Origin: Bradyrhizobium guangdongense
Lineage (GTDB): Bacteria > Pseudomonadota > Alphaproteobacteria > Rhizobiales > Xanthobacteraceae
DNA: 50,141 bases
Direction: 5' to 3'
Assembly: GCF_006483445.1 (NCBI RefSeq)
Contig: NZ_PPPT01000181.1
Span: forward strand, 1-50,141
The notes beneath the pieces were generated by a model. That model was not told the DNA's origin and made no database searches. It saw only the letters and a program-made list of their open reading frames with translations. How positions within the stretch are numbered: position 1 is the first letter of the stretch; each line of letters starts with the position of its first letter. The translations under genes and the position numbers were made by a program. Shown one piece after another: positions 41,499 through 47,447 of this stretch.

Positions 41499-42632
41499 AT
41501 GTCAGGGGAATACGACGTCGCCGTCGTCGGCGGCGGGCTGCTCGGCTCCGCCATCGCCTGGGGACTTGGCCGGCTCGGCAAGAGCGTCGCCGTGCTCGAC
41601 GAGGGCGACATCGCCAAGCGCGCCTCGCGCGCGAATTTTGCGCTGGTCTGGGTCCAGAGCAAGGGGCTCGGCATGCCGGCCTATACGGTCTGGACGGTCC
41701 GGGCCTCGGAAGCGTGGGGCCAGCTTGCTTCGGAGCTGAAGCAGCAGAGCGGACTCGACGTCTGCTTGCAGCAGAATGGCGGCTTTCATCTCACGCTCGG
41801 CGAGGACGAATTCGGCCAGCGCAGCGAGCTGGTCACGCGCATGCACAACCAGGCGGGTGCCGCCGACTACAGGATGGAGATGCTCTCCGCCTCCGAGGTC
41901 AGGAAGTCGCTGCCGCTGATCGGGCCGGAGGTCTCCGGCGGCAGCTACTGCCCGCTCGACGGTCACGTCAATTCGCTGCGCACGTTTCGTGCCTTCCATA
42001 CCGGTTTCAAGGCGTTCGGCATCGATTATTTCCCGGATCGCCCGGTCACGGCAATTACGAAGAGCGGCGGCGAATTCCGCCTGACGACGCCCGCCGGCGA
42101 AATCCGCGCGGGCAAGATCGTGCTCGCCGCCGGCAATGCCAACCAGACGCTCGCGCCGATGGTCGGTCTCCATGCGCCAATGGGCCCGACCCGCGGCCAG
42201 ATCGTGGTGACCGAACGAACCGTGCCGTTCCTGCCGCATCCGCTGACCACGATCCGCCAGAGCGACGAGGGCACGGTGATGATCGGCGATAGCAAGGAAG
42301 AAGAGCTCGACGATCGCGCGCTGAAGCATTCGATCAGCGCCGTCATGGCCGATCGCGCGCAGCGGATGTTCCCGCATCTGGCGCGGCTCAACGTCGTCAG
42401 GAGCTGGGCCGGCATCCGCGTCATGCCGCAGGACGGTTTTCCGATCTACGACCAATCGGAGACGCATCCCGGGGCCTTCGTCGCTTGCTGTCATTCCGGC
42501 GTGACGCTCGCCTCCAATCACGCCTTCGATGTCGCGCGCATGGTCGCGCAGGGCTCACTCGAGCGGGAGCTGGTGGGTGCGTTCTCGGCCAGTCGCTTCG
42601 GCGGCGCAAGTGGCGCAAACGCCGGTTGTTAG
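41499..42632 (+). CDS. DAO-fold FAD-dependent oxidoreductase subunit (beta-like)
   Basis: A 377-residue protein of the D-amino-acid oxidase/glycine oxidase fold, the kind that forms the beta subunit of opine oxidases, HcnC and trimeric proline or hydroxyproline dehydrogenases. The FAD-binding start is YDVAVVGGGLLGSAIAWGLG, then VAVLDEGDIAKRASRANFAL. The FAD-closing end is SWAGIRVMPQDGFPIYDQ and FVACCHSGVTLASNHAFDVA. No signal peptide is present, so it acts in the cytoplasm. ATG 41499 with AGGAG upstream is the true start. It is followed by a small ferredoxin-like gene, and a second DAO gene occurs at 44370. Confidence 0.88.
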   Translation: MSGEYDVAVVGGGLLGSAIAWGLGRLGKSVAVLDEGDIAKRASRANFALVWVQSKGLGMPAYTVWTVRASEAWGQLASELKQQSGLDVCLQQNGGFHLTLGEDEFGQRSELVTRMHNQAGAADYRMEMLSASEVRKSLPLIGPEVSGGSYCPLDGHVNSLRTFRAFHTGFKAFGIDYFPDRPVTAITKSGGEFRLTTPAGEIRAGKIVLAAGNANQTLAPMVGLHAPMGPTRGQIVVTERTVPFLPHPLTTIRQSDEGTVMIGDSKEEELDDRALKHSISAVMADRAQRMFPHLARLNVVRSWAGIRVMPQDGFPIYDQSETHPGAFVACCHSGVTLASNHAFDVARMVAQGSLERELVGAFSASRFGGASGANAGC

Positions 42633-42661
42633 ATTCTGAGAAGGAGCCAAGGGGCATCCCC

Positions 42662-42958
42662 ATGTTCAAGCGATCCGAACACGACAAGCGTCCGCTGGTC
42701 CAGATCTTCGTCGACGGCGTCGCCGTTGCGGCACGGCAGGGCGACACCGTTTCCGCGGCGCTGCTGGTCTCCGGCCGCGACGCGCGTCGAGCGACCGCGG
42801 TCAGCGGCGCGCCGCGTTTGCCCTATTGCATGATGGGCGTCTGCTTCGATTGCCTCGTCACTATCGACGGTGTCGGCAACCGCCAGGGCTGCCTCGTGCC
42901 AGTCACCGAAGGCATGCAGATCGAGATCCAGAAGGGCAAGCGGGAGATCGGAAAATGA
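42662..42958 (+). CDS. Small [2Fe-2S] ferredoxin-like subunit (gamma-like)
   Basis: A 98-residue protein. It matches the small Fer2_4-type subunits (HcnA, sarcosine-oxidase-alpha N-terminus-like) of multi-subunit amine dehydrogenases. The cluster cysteines are Cys56, Cys61, Cys64 and Cys77 in PYCMMGVCFDCLVTIDG and GNRQGCLVP. The early part VQIFVDGVAVAARQGDTVSA is the ubiquitin-like strand pair seen in the family. Its TGA overlaps the ATG of the next gene by four bases. It would carry electrons between the flavin subunits. Confidence 0.9.
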   Translation: MFKRSEHDKRPLVQIFVDGVAVAARQGDTVSAALLVSGRDARRATAVSGAPRLPYCMMGVCFDCLVTIDGVGNRQGCLVPVTEGMQIEIQKGKREIGK

Positions 42959-44373
42959 CCATGGCTCCGAAGCGCGAAGCCTACGACGTCGTGGTGATCG
43001 GGGCCGGTCCCGCCGGGCTCGCTGCGGCTGCGACGTCTGCCGAAGCCGGCTTGTCGACGCTGCTGCTCGACGAGAACATCGGTCCCGGCGGTCAGGTGTA
43101 CCGCGCCATCGCCTCGACGCCCGTGAGCGAGCGCAATCAGCTCGGCGCCGATTATTGGGCGGGCGTCGACCTCGTGCAGGCGGTTCGTGCGAGCAGCGCG
43201 GAGATCATCCAGCGCGCGACGGTCTGGAGCCTCGATCGCAACCTCGATATCGCCGTCTCGATCGGCGGCGCGTCGGCCTTCGTCAAGGCGCGGCGCGTGA
43301 TCCTCGCGACCGGCGCGCTGGAGCGGCCGTTCCCGATTCCGGGCTGGACGTTGCCAGGCGTGATGACCGCGGGCGCGGCGCAGACCATGTTGAAGTCGTC
43401 GGCGCTGGTGCCCGATGGCCGCACGGTGATCGCAGGGCAGGGGCCGCTGCTCTGGCTGCTCGCCGCGCAGATTCTTCGGCTCGGTGGCCGCATCGACCGC
43501 ATCCTCGACACCACCGGGCGCGGCAATTACTTCGCGGCGCTGCCGCACGCCTTCGCCTTCCTGACCTCGCCCTATTTCGCCAAGGGCTTGTCGATGATGC
43601 GCGAGGTGCGGGCCAAGGTGCAGGTCGTCTCCGGCGTCACCGAGCTCGCCGCGACGGGCGACGGACAGCTCGCGAGCGTGAGCTATGTCGCCGGCGGCAC
43701 GCGCGAGACCATCCCTGCGGATCTGCTGCTGCTGCACCAGGGCGTCGTACCCAACGTCAATCTGGCGATGGCCGCCGGTATCGAGCATCGCTGGGACGAA
43801 CTGCAATTGTGCTGGTCGCCGACGCTCGATGCGAGCGGCAATTCATCGGTCGCCGGCATTGCGATTGCCGGTGACGGCGCCGGCATCGGTGGCGCGAATG
43901 CGGCCGTGGTTCGCGGCCGCATCGCGGCGCGTGCGGCGGTGGAGGCACTGGCGCCCGCGGCTGCCGAGAAACTCGTGCCGATGGCGACGCTCCGCGCCGA
44001 TCTCGCCAGGGCCGAGCGCGGCCGTGTCTTCCTCGATACGCTGTTCCGCCCAGCGCCGCAGTTCCGTATTCCCACGGGCGACACCATCGTCTGTCGCTGC
44101 GAGGAGGTGACGGCGAAGGACATTCTCGATGCGGTTGCGATCGGCGCGACCGGGCCGAACCAGCTCAAGGCCTATCGCCGCACCGGCATGGGCCCTTGCC
44201 AGGGAAGGCTGTGCGGCCTCACCGTCACCGAGCTGATGGCGCAGGCGCGGGCCAGGAGCCCGCAGGAGATCGGCTATTACCGGCTGCGCGCGCCCGTGAA
44301 GCCGATCACGCTCGCCGAGCTCGCCGCCGTTCCGCAGAGCGAGGCCGACGTCAAGGCGGTGGTTCGCGGATGA
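42955..44373 (+). CDS. FAD/NAD(P)-type oxidoreductase with C-terminal BFD-like [2Fe-2S] domain (alpha-like)
   Basis: A 472-residue protein of the HcnB/OoxA type. The FAD motif is YDVVVIGAGPAGLAAAATSA near residue 10. The second nucleotide-binding glycine motif is GRTVIAGQGPLLWLLAAQIL near residue 155. FAD closure includes VAGIAIAGDGAGIGGANAAV near residue 300. The C-terminal domain carries Cys380, Cys382, Cys415 and Cys420 (TIVCRCEEVTAKD and GMGPCQGRLCG), a BFD-type iron-sulfur site. In such complexes this subunit, the small ferredoxin and a DAO-type subunit form the heterotrimer. Both ends overlap neighbouring genes by four bases. Confidence 0.9.
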   Translation: MTMAPKREAYDVVVIGAGPAGLAAAATSAEAGLSTLLLDENIGPGGQVYRAIASTPVSERNQLGADYWAGVDLVQAVRASSAEIIQRATVWSLDRNLDIAVSIGGASAFVKARRVILATGALERPFPIPGWTLPGVMTAGAAQTMLKSSALVPDGRTVIAGQGPLLWLLAAQILRLGGRIDRILDTTGRGNYFAALPHAFAFLTSPYFAKGLSMMREVRAKVQVVSGVTELAATGDGQLASVSYVAGGTRETIPADLLLLHQGVVPNVNLAMAAGIEHRWDELQLCWSPTLDASGNSSVAGIAIAGDGAGIGGANAAVVRGRIAARAAVEALAPAAAEKLVPMATLRADLARAERGRVFLDTLFRPAPQFRIPTGDTIVCRCEEVTAKDILDAVAIGATGPNQLKAYRRTGMGPCQGRLCGLTVTELMAQARARSPQEIGYYRLRAPVKPITLAELAAVPQSEADVKAVVRG

Positions 44374-45491
44374 CGAGGTACGTGGATGCGATCGTCGTCG
44401 GCGGCGGCATCCACGGATGCTCGACCGCGCTGCATCTGTGTCTTGCCGGTATCAAGCCGGTGCTGATCGAGAAGGACTATGCCGGCCGGCATGCATCCGG
44501 CGTCAACGCCGGCGGCGTGCGCCAGCTCGCGCGGCACATCCCCGAAATCCCGCTTTCGATCCGCTCGATGGGGATCTGGGAGAAGATCGCCGATCTCCTC
44601 GACGACGATTGCAGTTTTGAGAGCCACGGCCAGGTTCTGGTCGCGGAGAACGAGGATGAGCTCGCAGTCTGCCGCGCACGCGTCGCCGAACTCAACGCGC
44701 TTGGCTTTGCCCACGAAGAGCTGATCGACGCGACCGAATTGCGCCGGCTGGTGCCGGCGGTGGCCGAAACCTGTCCCGGCGGCGTGGTCTCGCGGCGCGA
44801 CGGCGCGGCCAATCCGGCGCAGACGACGACGGCGTTCCGGCGCAAGGCCGAGCAGCTCGGCGCGATCGTGCGCGAGGGCGTTGCTGCTACCAACATCCGG
44901 CAGAGCGCCGGCCTCTGGCACGTCGATGTCGGCGCCGAGAGCTTTGCCGCGCCGGTGCTGGTCAACGCCGCCGGCGCCTGGGCCGGGAAGATCGCCGCTG
45001 ATCTCGGCGAGCCCGTTCCGGTCGAGACCGTGGCGCCGATGCTGATGATCACCTCGCGCGTACCCCACTTCATCGATCCGGTCGTGATCCTGCGCGGGCG
45101 AAAACTCTCCTTCAAGCAGTTCTCCAACGGCACCGTGCTGATCGGGGGCGGCCATCTGGCGACGCCCGATCAGGATCGCAACGAGACGGTCCTGGACTGG
45201 AAGAGCCTCGCGACCAGCGCCCGTACCGTGTTCGAGCTGTTCCCGGTGATGCGCAGCGCGACGATCGTCCGCGCCTGGGCCGGCATCGAGGCGAAGATGA
45301 AGGACGATCTGCCAGTATTCGGCCCGAGCAGCCGCCACAAGGGCCTCTATCACCAGTTCGGCTTCTCGCTGCACGGTTTCCAGCTCGGCCCCGGCGCCGG
45401 CGCCGTCATGGCGGAGCTGATCGCGAGCGGCGGCACCCAGACCCGCATCGGCGACCTCGGCATCGACCGTTTCCATCCTTCCAAGCTCTAA
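44370..45491 (+). CDS. DAO-fold FAD-dependent oxidoreductase, second copy (beta-like)
   Basis: A 373-residue DAO-family protein, clearly different from the copy at 41499. It begins YVDAIVVGGGIHGCSTALHL and the FAD-contact phrase is ASGVNAGGVRQLARHIPEIP. The end is VRAWAGIEAKMKDDLPVFGP followed by FSLHGFQLGPGAGAVMAELI. The other end of the fold contains LVNAAGAWAGKIAADLGEPV, as in sarcosine-oxidase-like beta subunits. The start overlaps the alpha-like gene by four bases. It may be the true catalytic partner of the alpha and gamma subunits, or act on a second intermediate. Two DAO subunits in one operon is unusual. Confidence 0.88.
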   Translation: MTRYVDAIVVGGGIHGCSTALHLCLAGIKPVLIEKDYAGRHASGVNAGGVRQLARHIPEIPLSIRSMGIWEKIADLLDDDCSFESHGQVLVAENEDELAVCRARVAELNALGFAHEELIDATELRRLVPAVAETCPGGVVSRRDGAANPAQTTTAFRRKAEQLGAIVREGVAATNIRQSAGLWHVDVGAESFAAPVLVNAAGAWAGKIAADLGEPVPVETVAPMLMITSRVPHFIDPVVILRGRKLSFKQFSNGTVLIGGGHLATPDQDRNETVLDWKSLATSARTVFELFPVMRSATIVRAWAGIEAKMKDDLPVFGPSSRHKGLYHQFGFSLHGFQLGPGAGAVMAELIASGGTQTRIGDLGIDRFHPSKL

Positions 45492-45503
45492 CGAGAGGAC
45501 ATC

Positions 45504-45851
45504 ATGAGCATCAATCGCAGCATCCGCACGCCCATCATGCACCGCGCGGTCGAAGCCAACGGCTTCGTCTTCGTTGGCGGCACCATCGCCGATGACACAT
45601 CTGTCCCCATGGGCGATCAGACCCGCAACATCCTCGGCAAGATCGCCGGTTACCTGAAGGAGGCGGGCACCGATGCCTCGCGCGTGGTCAGCGCCTCGAT
45701 CTTCGTGACCGACCTCTCGAAGAAGAAGGAGATGGATACGGCCTGGACGGAGTTCTTCGGCGATAATTTGCCGACCCGCGCCACCGTCGGCGTTGCCGAT
45801 CTCGGTGGCGGTGCCCTGATCGAGGTGGTCGTGACGGCGCTCAAGGGTTGA
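45504..45851 (+). CDS. RidA/YjgF-family imine/enamine deaminase
   Basis: A 115-residue trimeric-type protein. The conserved C-terminal phrase PTRATVGVADLGGGALIEVV holds the family's substrate-binding Arg and the terminal Glu. The N-terminal part is NRSIRTPIMHRAVEANGFVF. RidA proteins hydrolyse reactive imines formed when amino acids or amines are oxidised. Placed 12 bases after two DAO-type genes, it is the expected safety enzyme of the pathway. A good ribosome binding site (CGAGAGGACATC) precedes the ATG. It is the last gene of the operon. Confidence 0.9.
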   Translation: MSINRSIRTPIMHRAVEANGFVFVGGTIADDTSVPMGDQTRNILGKIAGYLKEAGTDASRVVSASIFVTDLSKKKEMDTAWTEFFGDNLPTRATVGVADLGGGALIEVVVTALKG

Positions 45852-46022
45852 AGGCCGCACGGAGCGAGCAGTGGGTGTCACCTGTCGTCGTCGAACGCAA
45901 CGGTCCGGGCATTGTCGAGAGCTGCGTCAAACTCGGCTGGCGCGGCCGCCTGGCCGCGAGGAAATCGCTCGTGTGATGCCAAGCGGCGGTTGCCCGCCGC
46001 CGTACTGAGCCTCGTCAGGTGT

Positions 46023-46232
46023 TTATTGGTCAATATGCTTTGGCCGCATCGATCGGTAGGGAGCGGATAGCAGTAGCAGGAACAGCGCTCTGTTAGCCTT
46101 GTACTTGGCTGACGGCCGGCTTCTTTCGGAACCCTGCATGACAACGTGGCCTTCAGCCGTGCAAACGTGCCATCTCCAGGTCCCGCCACGCTTGTTCAGG
46201 ACGATGTCGAAGACCGGAAATTGATCGGGCAT
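46023..46232 (-). CDS. Small hypothetical protein
   Basis: A 69-residue protein, starting MPDQFPVFDIVLNKRGGTWR with a WHVCTAEGHVVMQGSE segment and a basic, Leu-rich end (KYKANRALFLLLLSAPYRSM). It reads like a compact conserved domain, but I cannot name it with confidence. The ATG at 46232 was taken because the text before it in frame is proline-rich and unlike protein core. It is the most downstream of a leftward group of small genes. The 171 bases before it on the map (45852-46022) show no confident gene. Confidence 0.55.
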   Translation of the reverse strand: MPDQFPVFDIVLNKRGGTWRWHVCTAEGHVVMQGSERSRPSAKYKANRALFLLLLSAPYRSMRPKHIDQ

Positions 46233-46352
46233 TCTGGCGAGTGTATCCGTTGGAGGTCTCAGTGGTGAAGTCGGCACCGAAGGCTGGAAGCCTTCGGTGC
46301 CGTGCTTCCGAGCAGAGCCCTGTGGGGAGGGTCATGCTCGCTACGATCGGGT

Positions 46353-46579
46353 TCACCGGCCTGTGTAATTGGGGGGCAGGACCGGAAGATGACTTCCCAA
46401 TCGATCCTTGAGCTGCGATGCCGAGAGTGCAGAGCAGGCCTCCCACTCCTCCGCGAGCCGTCGCTCCACAAATTGCTGCTCACCTTCGTCAGGGATGTTC
46501 GCAGCAGCTTGCCGTATTGTTCGACGTCGGCCTGGTGCGACCAGCGCTTGTCGTTCTCCTCAAACTGCATCGACCTCAC
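46353..46579 (-). pseudogene. Small hypothetical gene split by a frameshift
   Basis: The start at 46579 overlaps the stop of the gene at 46576-46749 by four bases and reads MRSMQFEENDKRWSHQADVE then QYGKLL. After that, the original frame turns into Arg/Ser-rich sequence that looks non-coding. The adjacent frame reads NIPDEGEQQFVERRLAEEWE and continues sensibly (ACSALSASQLKDRLGSHL) to a stop at 46353. A one-base loss near 46497-46510 (within GCTGCTGCG on the minus strand) would reconcile the two. It is a degraded gene or a sequencing error. Function unknown. Confidence 0.55.
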
Positions 46580-46749
46580 TTCCTCGGCTGCGAGTTGGAG
46601 TTCAGCCTCGGCTTTTCCTCCATCGCATGCAGCTTCGCTTCTTCATCGACAAGCAGGTGCCGAATGGCTTGCCGCTTTTGCTCGTCGAGTTCGGTCGCAA
46701 GCAGCCTCTTGTAGTGCGCGATGTTCTGTTCGGCGATGAATCTGTCCAT
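46576..46749 (-). CDS. Small helical hypothetical protein
   Basis: A 57-residue protein starting MDRFIAEQNIAHYKRLLATE, then LDEQKRQAIRHLLVDEEAKL and a polar tail. It is wholly helical and charged, a likely short coiled coil. Proteins of this look are often found beside response regulators in Bradyrhizobium, but the function is not known to me. It starts 11 bases after the receiver-like gene stop and its own stop overlaps the next start by four bases. Confidence 0.6.
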   Translation of the reverse strand: MDRFIAEQNIAHYKRLLATELDEQKRQAIRHLLVDEEAKLHAMEEKPRLNSNSQPRK

Positions 46750-46760
46750 GGTTGGGGCCC

Positions 46761-47267
46761 TCACTCCACCACTTCAATCCTGTGCCATGAGGCGAACGCG
46801 TCGTCCTGTTCTCCTGAACATCTTGCAAGCGACGGGACGGCCCGCGTTGCAATTCGTGAGTGCCGCGGCGGCCGCGCCGCGAGCGGGGCGGCCGCACCGG
46901 CGCCTGGAAGCACGATCACACGAACGTCGGTCAGATCGGAAAGCAGCGACAGGTCTTCAACGATCGGGCCATCGCGGCCGTCGTGACCGGAGTTGCAGAC
47001 CAGCACGACTTTCGGCCGCTCGTGGTCTTGGGCCGCCTCGAGCCATTTCGAGGCGCTTGGGAATGCGATGACCTCTGCGCCGTCGGTTGCCTCCTCGAGG
47101 CATTTGACAAGGTAGCTTCGGGTTGATTTGCACCGGTCGATCACGACAATCGGTCCACGACCTCCGCCCGGGTCATCCCGCCGGCCCCGACCGGACCTCG
47201 GCATGCCGGGGCCGAACCCGGCAGAAGCCCTGCCGTGGTGGGAAACCACTGGGTTGTCCGTTGTCAC
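46761..47267 (-). CDS. Receiver-like domain protein, apparently lacking an output domain
   Basis: A 168-residue reading from GTG 47267. The core PIVVIDRCKSTRSYLVKCLE then GAEVIAFPSASKWLEAAQDH and KVVLVCNSGHDGRDGPIVED fits the N-terminal receiver-like domain of LuxR-type response regulators. There Asp near position 44 of the reading would be near the phosphorylation pocket, but the typical Lys and Thr/Ser positions are unclear. The end (after VRVIVLPG) becomes Ala/Arg/Pro-rich and there is no LuxR helix-turn-helix. It is therefore a stand-alone receiver relative or a truncated regulator. It is 180 bases from the divergent CheB-CheR gene. Confidence 0.5.
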   Translation of the reverse strand: MTTDNPVVSHHGRASAGFGPGMPRSGRGRRDDPGGGRGPIVVIDRCKSTRSYLVKCLEEATDGAEVIAFPSASKWLEAAQDHERPKVVLVCNSGHDGRDGPIVEDLSLLSDLTDVRVIVLPGAGAAAPLAARPPRHSRIATRAVPSLARCSGEQDDAFASWHRIEVVE

Positions 47268-47447
47268 CGCCTCTACCCTGCGTTACGAGTCTTGTATTTG
47301 CAGCAGGCCGTTGATGCGGTATGCAGCATCGAAGGCTCGAGTTCCTTGCAGGATAGGGGGGCCGCAGGCGCATGAGAGCCCTCGGAAAATACTGAGAAAC
47401 AAAGTCTCAGGGCTTCGCGATGGCTCGGCGTGGTGAGTGGGGTCGGC

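Noticed and set aside
45878..46189. 103-codon minus-strand frame
   Set aside because: It overlaps the better-supported small gene at 46023-46232. Only its last 30 residues look protein-like, and no usable start was found.
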